From: an uncultured Bacteroidales bacterium
Lineage (GTDB): Bacteria; Bacteroidota; Bacteroidia; Bacteroidales; UBA932
Length of the DNA: 14,249 nt
Direction: 5' to 3'
Assembly (NCBI GenBank): GCA_934717185.1
Contig: CAKUYQ010000045.1
Location: forward strand, 1-14,249
The notes under the pieces are model-generated. The model did not search any database and was not told the origin of the DNA. It saw only the letters and a program-made list of their open reading frames with translations. Positions 6,676-14,221 of the stretch are shown here, piece after piece. Positions within the stretch are counted from its first letter, which is position 1; every line of letters begins with the position of its first letter. The position numbers were made by a program, and so were the translations under genes.

Positions 6676-7542
6676 ATGAGATATTATCACAGAGCAGAAT
6701 CTGCTCTTATAAAATTATTCTGCATCTGCCTGATATTGCTAACAGGCAGTTCTTTGTTGGCTCAGGTTCCTGCACGGCCTGTACCTCCAAGACTTGTTAA
6801 TGATATGGCTTCTATCCTCTCTCCGGAGCAGAACAATGCTTTGGAGAGGAAACTTGTAGATTTTGCAGACAGTACATCCAATCAGATAACAGTGGTCATT
6901 GTTCCGGAGCTTTATGGTATGGACAAGGCGTCTCTTGCATACGAGATAGGCGAGAAATGGGGGGTAGGACATGAAAAGTATAACAACGGAATAGTAATAC
7001 TCGTAAAGCCAAAAACAGAAACCGAAAGAGGTGAGGCTTTTATAGCGACAGGATATGGTTTGGAGGGTGTACTCCCGGATGCATTGGCATCGTCTGTTGT
7101 TAATAATGAGATGATCCCATATTTTAAACAGAATGATTATTACGGTGGTATAAATAATACTGTTGACCAACTGATGCCTCTATTGGCAGGTGAAATATCA
7201 TCTGATGAGTTTGCAAACAGATACGGTGGAAGTGAAGAAGATGACCTTATTGCTGCTGCCATTGGAATTTTCTTTGTTGGTTTTATCCTTTTCTGCATTG
7301 TTGTTGCAGCGTTTGGAAAGAATGAAAACAACATGGGCGGCAATGATAAAGGTGGTGGAAGAAAAGGGCCGAGCGCTCTTGATCTTTTGCTGTTAGGGTC
7401 TATCCTTAGCAATAGTGGCGGACGATCTTCGGGCAGCGGCTTTGGAGGTGGTTCCGGCGGAGGTTTTGGAAGTAGCGGAGGTGGATTCGGAGGATTCGGC
7501 GGTGGCCATTTTGGCGGTGGCGGTGCCGGTGGTTCATGGTAA
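6676..7542 (+). CDS. TPM-domain membrane protein, YgcG type
   Basis: The protein has 288 residues. A signal peptide (about 1-30, ending SSLLAQ) is followed by a TPM domain (about 31-175) with LVNDMASILSPEQNNALERKL, ITVVIVPEL, NGIVILVKP and FIATGYGLEGVLPD, all typical of the family. One membrane helix (about 191-213) comes next, and then a low-complexity Gly/Ser/Phe tail ending GGGGAGGSW, the usual end of YgcG-type proteins. The TPM domain is predicted outside the cytoplasm. It is the last gene of the run and is followed 5 bases later by a strong terminator. The two TPM proteins, one soluble and one exported, probably act on the two sides of the membrane with LemA; this is inferred from the order only. 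Confidence 0.92.
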   Translation: MRYYHRAESALIKLFCICLILLTGSSLLAQVPARPVPPRLVNDMASILSPEQNNALERKLVDFADSTSNQITVVIVPELYGMDKASLAYEIGEKWGVGHEKYNNGIVILVKPKTETERGEAFIATGYGLEGVLPDALASSVVNNEMIPYFKQNDYYGGINNTVDQLMPLLAGEISSDEFANRYGGSEEDDLIAAAIGIFFVGFILFCIVVAAFGKNENNMGGNDKGGGRKGPSALDLLLLGSILSNSGGRSSGSGFGGGSGGGFGSSGGGFGGFGGGHFGGGGAGGSW

Positions 7543-7547
7543 AAGGC

Positions 7548-7583
7548 AAAAAAAGCCGGGGCAATAACGCCTCGGCTTTTTTT
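7548..7583. terminator. Strong bidirectional terminator after the lemA-TPM operon
   Basis: AAAGCCGGGGC pairs with GCCTCGGCTTT over 11 base pairs with one G-U, a six-base loop (AATAAC) and A/T runs of seven on both sides. It works by sequence in both directions: it ends the plus-strand operon and can stop minus-strand transcripts coming from the fumarase side. Confidence 0.95.
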
Positions 7584-7606
7584 ACAATTTATTGTTTATA
7601 ATCAGC

Positions 7607-7637
7607 TTTGGCCTTAGCTTTAGCTAATTTAATTTTG
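7607..7637 (+). promoter_or_regulatory. Full Bacteroides-type promoter with no gene downstream
   Basis: TTTG (7607-7610), a 19-base spacer and TAATTTTG (7630-7637) match the Bacteroidota sigma consensus TTTG-N19-21-TAnnTTTG at every defined base. The spacer contains the perfect palindrome TTAGCTTTAGCTAA (7614-7627). It points right, after the operon terminator, into a region where the only gene is convergent. A structured RNA starting a few bases past 7637 is therefore the likely product. Confidence 0.6.
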
Positions 7638-7672
7638 AAAGACAACGCTAACGCTTTTCTAACTTATAAAAT

Positions 7673-7858
7673 ATTAGAAACAGTTTTTCTCTCCGTGTCA
7701 ATCAACTGCTTATGCCTTCAATCAGCTTGAAACGGCTAAGTCGTCCCTTTTAGTATGCTTTGCATCCTAACGGTCCTTCAACAGACGCCGTTTCTTATAA
7801 GCTGCTTTCGGCAACCGCTGTTCCGCTGATTGACAAGTCGTTCACAACTGTTTCTAAT
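7673..7858 (+). ncRNA. Candidate structured non-coding RNA (186-base nested palindrome)
   Basis: The outer arms ATTAGAAACAGTT (7673-7685) and AACTGTTTCTAAT (7846-7858) are a perfect 13-base inverted repeat. After exactly ten unpaired bases on each side come TGTCAATCA (7696-7704) and TGATTGACA (7827-7835), a perfect 9-base pair. Further in, CAGCTT plus GAAACGGC (7723-7736) pair with GCCGTTTC and AAGCTG (7787-7804) with a 4-base bulge. The apex is TTAGTATGC-TTT-GCATCCTAA (7750-7770, one mismatch). All stems share nearly the same centre. The promoter at 7607-7637 supports transcription on +. Length and the rod with internal loops recall 6S RNA, but no 6S sequence motif was recognised. The minus strand is an alternative; its loops are richer in A and G, as is common in structured RNAs. 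Confidence 0.45.
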
Positions 7859-7865
7859 CACACGC

Positions 7866-7903
7866 TCTCTCTACCCTCTCTACATTCTTTCCTCTCTATA
7901 CTC
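7866..7903 (-). repeat. Degenerate 9-base array downstream of fumarase
   Basis: On + the run divides into 9-base units TCTCTCTAC, CCTCTCTAC, ATTCTTTCC and TCTCTATAC, plus TC. These are related to the nine-unit array behind apbE. On the minus strand it follows the hexamer array after the fumarase stop, the same order as behind apbE. Confidence 0.65.
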
Positions 7904-7908
7904 AAAAG

Positions 7909-7934
7909 GCCAACGCTAACGCCAAAGCCAACGC
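7909..7934 (-). repeat. Hexamer array GCNTTR directly after the fumarase stop
   Basis: On the minus strand the stop region TAATA is followed by GCG TTG GCT TTG GCG TTA GCG TTG GC. This is the same degenerate 6-base pattern, in nearly the same order of variants, as behind apbE. One base fewer separates it from the stop codon, so its frame relative to the gene differs. Confidence 0.8.
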
Positions 7935-7936
7935 TA

Positions 7937-9568
7937 TTACTCTGCGCAGTTTAGCGGACGTATTTGGCTAAAGAAGTCGTTGCCCTTATCATCTACAAGG
8001 ATGAATGCAGGGAAATCTTTTACTTTAATTTTCCAAATTGCCTCCATACCAAGTTCAGGGTATTCAAGGCACTCAACGCTTAGAATATTCTCTTTTGCAA
8101 GGATTGCAGCAGGGCCTCCTATACTTCCAAGGTAGAAGCCGCCATGTTTTGCACATGCATCTGTAACCTCTTTGCTACGGTTACCTTTGGCAATCATTAT
8201 CATGCTACCGCCGTTCTCCTGAAAGAGATTAACGTAGCTGTCCATACGGCCTGCAGTTGTAGGACCGAATGATCCGCTTGGCATACCCTTAGGGGTCTTC
8301 GCAGGGCCGGCATAGTATATTGGGTGATCTTTTATGTATTGAGGGAGACCTTCTCCTTTGTCTATACGCTCTTTTAATTTGGCATGAGCTATATCCCTTC
8401 CTACTATGATTGTACCGTCCAATAGAAGGAATGTAGATACAGGGTATTTGGTAAGGTCTGCAAGCACCTCCTTCATAGGCCTGTCCAAATTGATATGAAC
8501 GCCCGATGTATGTTTTGAGCCGTTCTTGTATTCGGCAGGGATAAGTCTTGCAGGATTGCTATCCAATGTCTCCAACCAGATACCGTCTTTGTTGATCTTA
8601 CCTTTTATATTTCTGTCTGCACTACAACTTACCCCCATTCCTACAGGGCATGATGCTCCGTGACGTGGCAGACGCACAACTCTAATATCGTGCGCAAAAT
8701 ATTTACCGCCAAATTGAGCGCCTATTCCAAGGTTATGCGCAGCTTTTAGCAGCTTCTTCTCCATCTCAACATCTCTAAAGGCATGTCCTTTCTCAGATCC
8801 TTGTGTTGGAAGCTCATCGTAGTAGTGGGTAGATGCCAACTTAACGGTCTTTAGGTTAAGATCTGCAGATGTTCCTCCAATAACAAACGCAATATGATAA
8901 GGAGGGCAGGCTGCCGTTCCAAGGGTTTTCATCTTCTCTACAAGGAATTTCTCTAATTTGTCGGGAGTAATAAGAGCCTTGGTCTCCTGGAAAAGATAGG
9001 TTTTGTTTGCAGATCCGCCGCCTTTTGCCACAAAGAGGAATTTATACTCATTGCCATCTGTAGCATAGATATCTATCTGGGCTGGAAGATTGCAGCCGGT
9101 ATTCTTCTCTTTGTACATATCCAACGGAATGTTCTGTGAATATCGCAGATTATCTGTTGTATATGTATCAAATACGCCATGAGAAAGCGCTGCTGCATCA
9201 CCACCGCCTGTGTAAACGTTCTGTCCTTTTTTTGCAACAATTGTTGCTGTTCCTGTATCCTGGCAAATAGGTAGTTGTCCACCGGCTGCAACTTGTGCGT
9301 TAAGCAACATTGTAATTGCAACGGCCTTGTCGTTTTGGCTGGCCTCAGGGTCGCTGAGAATTTTTGCAACCTGCTCGTTGTGTGCAGGACGAAGCATAAA
9401 TGCAACATCGTGAAAAGCCTGACGCGCAAGGAATCTAAGCCCCTCGGGGTCTACTTTAACAATCTCTTTTCCCTCAAATTGGGTTGTTGAGACATAATCT
9501 TTAGTAAGGAGATGATATTCGGTCTTATCAGGTCCCATTGGGAACATTTCGTTATATTCAAATTCCAT
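7937..9568 (-). CDS. Class I fumarate hydratase, [4Fe-4S] type
   Basis: This 543-residue single-chain enzyme interconverts fumarate and L-malate in the cytosol; in anaerobic Bacteroidota it serves the reductive branch from oxaloacetate to succinate. The N-terminal (alpha) domain carries the cluster ligands Cys102 (PICQDTGT), Cys221 (TAACPPYH) and Cys315 (GMGVSCSAD). The gaps of 119 and 94 residues equal those of the Leishmania class I enzyme. KGGGSANKT (182-190) and HGASCPVGMG are also family motifs. The C-terminal (beta) domain has KGMPSGSFGPTTAGRMDSYV with the substrate-binding Gly/Thr loop. The length is normal for the fused form. The gene follows prfB after 52 bases on the same strand, with no clear promoter between, so cotranscription is likely. 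Its stop codon runs straight into a hexamer repeat array. Confidence 0.96.
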   Translation of the reverse strand: MEFEYNEMFPMGPDKTEYHLLTKDYVSTTQFEGKEIVKVDPEGLRFLARQAFHDVAFMLRPAHNEQVAKILSDPEASQNDKAVAITMLLNAQVAAGGQLPICQDTGTATIVAKKGQNVYTGGGDAAALSHGVFDTYTTDNLRYSQNIPLDMYKEKNTGCNLPAQIDIYATDGNEYKFLFVAKGGGSANKTYLFQETKALITPDKLEKFLVEKMKTLGTAACPPYHIAFVIGGTSADLNLKTVKLASTHYYDELPTQGSEKGHAFRDVEMEKKLLKAAHNLGIGAQFGGKYFAHDIRVVRLPRHGASCPVGMGVSCSADRNIKGKINKDGIWLETLDSNPARLIPAEYKNGSKHTSGVHINLDRPMKEVLADLTKYPVSTFLLLDGTIIVGRDIAHAKLKERIDKGEGLPQYIKDHPIYYAGPAKTPKGMPSGSFGPTTAGRMDSYVNLFQENGGSMIMIAKGNRSKEVTDACAKHGGFYLGSIGGPAAILAKENILSVECLEYPELGMEAIWKIKVKDFPAFILVDDKGNDFFSQIRPLNCAE

Positions 9569-9620
9569 AACCTCTTATGTTTTAGTATTTAATCTATTAT
9601 TATATCTGTTTGTCCAAAGT

Positions 9621-10713
9621 TTATTTTTTTGTTTCAAGCAGCAGGTAGCTCCTCATAAATTCATTGAGATCTCCGTCTAAAACAGCAGTTGTATCTGTTG
9701 TTTCATAACCTGTCCTAAGATCCTTTACCATCTTATAAGGATGAAGCACGTAGCTCCTTATCTGAGACCCCCACTCTATCTTCTTCTTCTGTCCCTCCAA
9801 CTCAGCCTGCTTCTGTCGTTTCTTTTCCAATTCCATCTCATACAGATGAGATTTCAGTATCCTCAAAGCATTCTGCCTGTTATCCAATTGTGAACGGGTT
9901 TCGGTATTCTCTACCGTTATACCTGTTGGAATATGCCTTACACGCACACCGGTTTCAACCTTGTTTACATTCTGGCCGCCGGCACCGCTTGAACGGAATG
10001 TGTCCCACTCCAAATCGCTTGGGTTAATGACAATCTCTATGCTCTCGTCTACCAACGGATATACAAACACGCTTGAAAATGTTGTCTGCCTCTTTCCCTG
10101 CGCATTAAACGGCGAGATCCGCACAAGTCTGTGCACCCCGTTCTCAGATTTAAGATAACCGTATGCATACTCCCCTTCAAACTCAACAACGGCAGATTTT
10201 ATACCGGCCTCATCACCGTCCAACACCTCATGTACATTTACCTTATAGCCGTTCCTCTCACCCCAACGTGTATACATTCTAAGTAGCATGGCGCTCCAAT
10301 CGTTGCTCTCTGTACCGCCTGCCCCCGAATTTATCTTTAACAGCGCTCCCAGGTTGTCTCCCTCCTCCCCCAACATGCTTCTCGTCTCCAACTCCTCTAT
10401 AAGCCCGTTTATTTTTCTCTCTTGCCCTGCAACCTCTGCCTGCATTTGTGACTCATTGCCGTTTTCTGCCTCCTCCTGCGCCATCATCTCTAACACGGCA
10501 TAGTCATCCAACTCCCTCTGTATGTTGTCTATTGTTGTAACCCAATACTTCACCGCAGACAACTTTTTAAGAAACTGCTCCGCATCTTTGGGATTGTCCC
10601 AAAAATCTGCGGCCTCGCTTCTTGCTGTCATGGTCTCTACCTCTTTTACCTTACCGGCATAGTCAAAGAGACCTCCTTAACGCATCCAAACGTTCATTAA
10701 AACTATTCTCCAT
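9621..10713 (-). CDS. prfB: Peptide chain release factor 2 (+1 programmed frameshift)
   Basis: RF2 reads UGA and UAA stop codons and triggers peptide release on the ribosome. The gene is read in two frames: 10713-10666 encodes MENSFNERLDALRRSL and stops at an in-frame TGA. After skipping the T at 10665, frame +1 continues from 10664 as DYAGKVKEVETMTARSEAADFW to the stop at 9621. The full product has 363 residues, the normal RF2 length. The codon-recognition tripeptide SPF (200-202) and the catalytic GGQ (245-247) are present and mark it as RF2, not RF1. A start at the later ATG (10631) would give only 336 residues and lose the N-terminal helix. Translation is autoregulated: low RF2 favours frameshifting. 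It lies 325 bases after sbcC and 52 before fumarase. Confidence 0.97.
10662..10678 (-). promoter_or_regulatory. prfB programmed frameshift site
   Basis: On the minus strand AGG AGG TCT CTT TGA C carries an internal Shine-Dalgarno-like AGGAGG, three bases of spacing, the slippery CTT, and the UGA codon followed by C, a weak stop context. Spacing and order equal the E. coli site (AGG GGG TAT CTT TGA C). Frame 0 ends at codon 17. Confidence 0.97.
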
Positions 10714-10802
10714 AACAAATCTTTTTCTTATATAACTTTGGCTTTAGCGTTGGCCTTGGCTATATTCTTACTATAAATTTCTATACAGCATAAAAACTAT
10801 AA

Positions 10803-10821
10803 AGAAACAGTATTTCTCTCC
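10803..10821 (+). repeat. Block B copy, shared with the palindromic RNA candidate
   Basis: AGAAACAGTATTTCTCTCC matches 18 of 19 bases of 7676-7694 on the same strand. Each copy contains a mini-hairpin AGAAA-CAGTW-TTTCT. In the other copy the 5' part is the left outer arm of the 186-base palindrome; no right arm partner is visible here. Confidence 0.7.
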
Positions 10822-10927
10822 ATGCCATAATCAGCTTTAGCTTTGGCTTAGGCCTTATTTAAGTTTATAGTTTATTGTTTAAAGTCAGTTAATTAGTATA
10901 TTAGCTTTAGCTAATTTAACTTTAATA

Positions 10928-10968
10928 GCCAACGCTAATGCTAATGCCAACGCCCAAAAAGCCAACGC
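10928..10968 (-). repeat. Hexamer array in the sbcC-prfB gap
   Basis: On the minus strand the run is GCGTTG GCTTTT TGG GCGTTG GCATTA GCATTA GCGTTG GC, the GCNTTR pattern with one interruption. Together with the oppositely oriented array at 10739-10760 it brackets the block-containing part of the gap. Confidence 0.75.
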
Positions 10969-11038
10969 TCAAAGGTAGCCATTTTTTTACAAACTAACGT
11001 AACACCCAAGACGCTTATTTATCCCTTTCATCCTCAAC

Positions 11039-14000
11039 TCAACCTTCAATCTCAATATGACTCTTTCCATTGGAAGCCCCATCTCTCACAACCCTTATTT
11101 TGGTTGCAATCCGCTCTGTCATACCGCTCACATGAGAGATTATCCCAATCTTACGACCATACCCCTGCAATCTCTCCAATGCCTCCATAGCAACAGTAAG
11201 AGTCTGAGAATCAAGAGAGCCAAAACCCTCATCAATAAACAAAGACTCAACATTCATTCTGTTGGATGCCAATGAAGATAACCCTAATGCCAATGACAGA
11301 GATACTAAAAATGATTCTCCTCCCGACAAAGAGTTCACACTCCTTACCTCATTAAGCATATCATGATCCACCACCTCCAATCCTAACGAGTCATCATCTG
11401 TGCGCCTTAACGTGTACCTGCCGGTAAGCGCAGAGAGATGTCTGTTGGCGTAACCAAGCAAAATATCAAGCGTATAGCACTGAACCAAAGTATTAAGTTT
11501 GTCTCCGTTTGCAGAACCGAACACTGCATTCAGTCTGCTCCAATCTGCAAGCTCACCCTCCCTCCTTTCTCTCTCCTCAACAAGCTGCCCTATTAATCTG
11601 CCATTCTCCTCGTTCTGTCTTATTGCAGCCGATAACTCTATGATGGCATTACTTATCTCTTCTATCCTATTTTTTTCAATACCGATTCTCTCCTCAAAAA
11701 CATCTGAATTATCGGGAGTATCTAACATATCGGAAGTATCTTGAGCACTACTGACATTAGATCTTTTACCATCTTCCAAGTCTTCATCCACAACAGGCTT
11801 GCACTCCATATGCGCCTCCAATGCAGTATTTCTCTCATCCAATGTTGCTTTGGCAGAGATCATCCCATCATCTGCAGCCTTTATATTCCCCTCCATCTTG
11901 GCAAGTTCATTTACAGAAACCTTTAACAGCAGTTCCAAATTTGCTTCACTATGAGCCTTAAGCCACTCATTCACTATGGCTTTACACCTCTCTACAAGAG
12001 CACTGTTCCTGTCTATTGTATCATTCAACTGAATTATTGATGCCTTATGCGCAGCAACACTATTCTGTAACGCAACACACCGCTCTCCAAGTGATTTACG
12101 TTGCTCCTCAACCTTTGAACGTCTCTTTGTATAATCTTGTTCTATATCCACTGCAGGCACCCCGTTGAACAGGCTAAACAGATCTCTATTGGCCGAATCC
12201 ATCTCCTCTGTTACAGATTTAAGTCTTATCTGTTCAGCAGAAAGCTGTTGCTCCAAGAACTTAATACGTTCACTCGCCAAAGCCACCTCACCCTCACCGT
12301 TTTTAATGGCTTCCTCCGCAGATTTAAGCCTCTCTACAGATGCATTCCAGAATCTTGCAGAATCGTCTATCACCTTTTGCAATTTACCATCTATAAGTTT
12401 TGCATGCCAATCCGCTATACATCCAACATATTCGGTTACAGCCGTAACAGCATCTGAACGGTTTCTTTCGCACTCCTCGGCAAGAGTTGCAACAGACAAA
12501 ATATCTCTTTTAAGCTTATCTGTCCTCTCTAAAAGCTCATCCCGTTTCTTCTGCTGAACAGCCCTTGCAGCATCCAACTCCTCCTCCTTTGCCGTAACAC
12601 CATCAAAGGCACCAATATAATGATGCACACTTCCGCAAACAGGGCACGGTTCCCCCTCAACAAGCCTGTTTCTAAGCGCCACTATCTCTGCCGGAAGAAT
12701 ACCATTCAATCTTTCTATCTCATTTTCAACAGATTTTAACTTGGCAGCGGCAACAGAAAGCTCTGCCTCCTTTGCAATCTTTTTATTGTTGCAATCTGCC
12801 ACTCTCCTGTCTGCACTGTAAAAATCTGATATATGCTTTGAAATAACCGCATAGTTCTCTGCGACATCCCTACAATAGGCATTCTCGCTCTGCCATTTGG
12901 TAATTCTCTCCTGTTCCTGTAATCTATGATCTGTTTTCTCCTCAGATGCAGCCAATTGCTTTCTATTGCTCTCAATATCATTCATAAAGTTGCTAACGGC
13001 CTTTGCAGAATCTTTTTGCTGCATAGCCAGTCTCTTTACGCTCTGCTCCAATCCAAAAGCTTTTTTTAGCTTAGGATCAAGCACCTGCCACTCTGCATTC
13101 AATCTGTCTATATCTCCATGCAACGCTATCTCCTCACCCTTTGCCGCTGCCAACCGCCCCTCTACCTGCAACAGCTCTTTTTCAACATTTGCCAACTGTA
13201 CGGCAGTGTCGCTGCAATTTCTCTTTCCAAGTTGCAGTTGGGCGTAAACATCTTTAACTTCAAATGCCTCCCTAACTCTCTCTACATATTTTCTGTTCTC
13301 ATCTTGCGCCTCAACTGCAGCAGTGGCAGCGGATAGCCTTACCTCCGCCTCTGTTTTTGCCCTAATAAGATTACCCATCTTCTTATGCCACTCTGCCAAC
13401 CTCTCCAAATCTGTCTTCTTTCTCTCTGCAGCTGATTTTTCCGCAGTAAGAGAGTCTAAATTACCACGCTTTTGAGCCAACTCTTCATCGGGCATAACAT
13501 TAACGCCGCCAATCCTCTCATTAACAGCAGAGAGAGCTACCAAAGCATCTTTATATTTCTCGTAAATCTTTACAGAGATCTTACTGTAAACAGTGCTGCC
13601 GGTAATCTTTTTAAGCAGCTCAGCCTTGCTGTTCTTGTCTGCCATAAGAAAGGCGGCAAAGTCGCCCTGAGCAAGCAAAACCGCTCTTGTAAACTGTTCA
13701 AAATTAAGCCCTACCAAAGCTTCAACAGACTTTTTCAACTCTGTTTTGGTACCCTTAAGCTCACATTTATCTGTAATATTGAACACACTGTATTCAACAT
13801 CCTGCAGCGCCCCTTTTACAGAGTTTCTGGCCCTGCGGACAGACCATTTTGCAGAGTAGACTTTTCCATCAACGGCAGAAAACTCCACAACGGCATAGCC
13901 CTGCGCTGCACCTCTTCTTAATATATTCTTTGGATCATTCTGTGAAAGGGTATTGTTGCCCACATCCTTAGATCTTATTGTACCGCTGCCTCTTCTGAAT

Positions 14001-14179
14001 CTTGGTGTTGTATCATATAGGGCCAAACAGATGGCATCCAATATGGTAGATTTACCCGAACCTGTTGGCCCGGTAATAGCAAACAATCCCGCAGATTTTA
14101 ACGGCTCCTCATTAAAGTTTATGCAGAACTCCCCCTCCAAAGATGCAAGGTTCAAACCCTTTACCGCCAATATTTTCAT
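11039..14179 (-). CDS. sbcC: SbcC: ATPase subunit of the SbcCD DNA-end nuclease
   Basis: This 1046-residue SMC-like protein pairs with the nuclease SbcD (Mre11 homologue) to open hairpins and blocked DNA ends. The N-terminal half-ATPase has Walker A GPTGSGKS (37-44) and the Q-loop region EQFTRAVLLAQGDFAAFLMA. A long coiled coil follows, with the zinc-hook CPVC near residue 511 at its apex, and a second coiled coil. The C-terminal half-ATPase has the signature LSGGE (about 948-952), Walker B SLFIDEGFG (about 978-986) and an H-loop (IISHV). Both ATPase halves and the hook are intact and the length is normal. An acidic Ser/Asp-rich stretch (SNVSSAQDTSDMLDTPDNSDVF, around residue 805-830) interrupts the second coiled coil. 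The sbcD gene is not in the window; only 70 bases lie upstream. Confidence 0.96.
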   Translation of the reverse strand: MKILAVKGLNLASLEGEFCINFNEEPLKSAGLFAITGPTGSGKSTILDAICLALYDTTPRFRRGSGTIRSKDVGNNTLSQNDPKNILRRGAAQGYAVVEFSAVDGKVYSAKWSVRRARNSVKGALQDVEYSVFNITDKCELKGTKTELKKSVEALVGLNFEQFTRAVLLAQGDFAAFLMADKNSKAELLKKITGSTVYSKISVKIYEKYKDALVALSAVNERIGGVNVMPDEELAQKRGNLDSLTAEKSAAERKKTDLERLAEWHKKMGNLIRAKTEAEVRLSAATAAVEAQDENRKYVERVREAFEVKDVYAQLQLGKRNCSDTAVQLANVEKELLQVEGRLAAAKGEEIALHGDIDRLNAEWQVLDPKLKKAFGLEQSVKRLAMQQKDSAKAVSNFMNDIESNRKQLAASEEKTDHRLQEQERITKWQSENAYCRDVAENYAVISKHISDFYSADRRVADCNNKKIAKEAELSVAAAKLKSVENEIERLNGILPAEIVALRNRLVEGEPCPVCGSVHHYIGAFDGVTAKEEELDAARAVQQKKRDELLERTDKLKRDILSVATLAEECERNRSDAVTAVTEYVGCIADWHAKLIDGKLQKVIDDSARFWNASVERLKSAEEAIKNGEGEVALASERIKFLEQQLSAEQIRLKSVTEEMDSANRDLFSLFNGVPAVDIEQDYTKRRSKVEEQRKSLGERCVALQNSVAAHKASIIQLNDTIDRNSALVERCKAIVNEWLKAHSEANLELLLKVSVNELAKMEGNIKAADDGMISAKATLDERNTALEAHMECKPVVDEDLEDGKRSNVSSAQDTSDMLDTPDNSDVFEERIGIEKNRIEEISNAIIELSAAIRQNEENGRLIGQLVEERERREGELADWSRLNAVFGSANGDKLNTLVQCYTLDILLGYANRHLSALTGRYTLRRTDDDSLGLEVVDHDMLNEVRSVNSLSGGESFLVSLSLALGLSSLASNRMNVESLFIDEGFGSLDSQTLTVAMEALERLQGYGRKIGIISHVSGMTERIATKIRVVRDGASNGKSHIEIEG

Positions 14180-14186
14180 ACTATCA

Positions 14187-14221
14187 AAATTTTTAATTTA
14201 AAAAATAATAATTAAAAATTT
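14187..14221. repeat. AT-only inverted repeat in the sbcC leader
   Basis: AAATTTTTAATT (14187-14198) and AATTAAAAATTT (14210-14221) form a perfect 12-base inverted repeat with an 11-base loop, ending 7 bases before the sbcC start codon. It could fold in the leader or mark a protein site, but made only of A and T it is a weak structure and may be chance. Confidence 0.5.

Larger units (their letters stand above)
7543..7936. other. 394-base gene-free region between the TPM gene and fumarase
   Basis: No protein-coding gene is supported here. In order the region holds the terminator (7548-7583), a block shared with the sbcC-prfB gap (7588-7637) that contains a promoter, a short reversed hexamer piece (7643-7654), the nested palindrome (7673-7858), a degenerate 9-base array (7866-7903) and a hexamer array (7909-7934) that abuts the fumarase stop. 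AGCTTTGGCCTTAGC at 7604-7618 can pair with GCTAACGCCAAAGC at 7915-7928 (13 of 14), so the whole region is bounded by inverted hexamer arrays. Confidence 0.8.
10714..11038. other. 325-base gene-free region between sbcC and prfB
   Basis: No gene is supported here. The region holds a plus-oriented hexamer array (10739-10760), block B (10803-10821), a second plus-oriented hexamer array (10831-10852), a diverged copy of the promoter-bearing block (10863-10924) and a minus-oriented hexamer array (10928-10968). GCGTTGGC-containing 10744-10754 can pair with 10928-10938 over 11 bases, enclosing AAACTATAAA (10794-10803) and TTTATAGTTT (10864-10873), another perfect inverted pair. The copy of the promoter is degenerate: TAACTTTA at 10917-10924 and no -33 TTTG. 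The prfB promoter must lie here but I see no TAnnTTTG box for it. No clear sbcC terminator is seen. Confidence 0.75.

Noticed and set aside
7673..7858. Insertion sequence, MITE or integron attC site
   Set aside because: The 13-base outer arms could be terminal repeats, but no target duplication, transposase or integrase is seen, and attC core boxes are absent. Nested inner stems and a promoter fit an RNA better; the mobile option stays open for the wider repeat family.
7760..7954. Small plus-strand open frame (64 codons) inside the palindromic region
   Set aside because: Its start lies in the apical part of the palindrome, its composition follows the repeats, and it runs into the fumarase gene on the opposite strand. 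No start signals are seen.
10631..10713. prfB as a frameshifted pseudogene or sequencing error
   Set aside because: The AGGAGG, spacing, CTT slippery codon and UGA-C context are exactly those of the conserved RF2 autoregulatory site.
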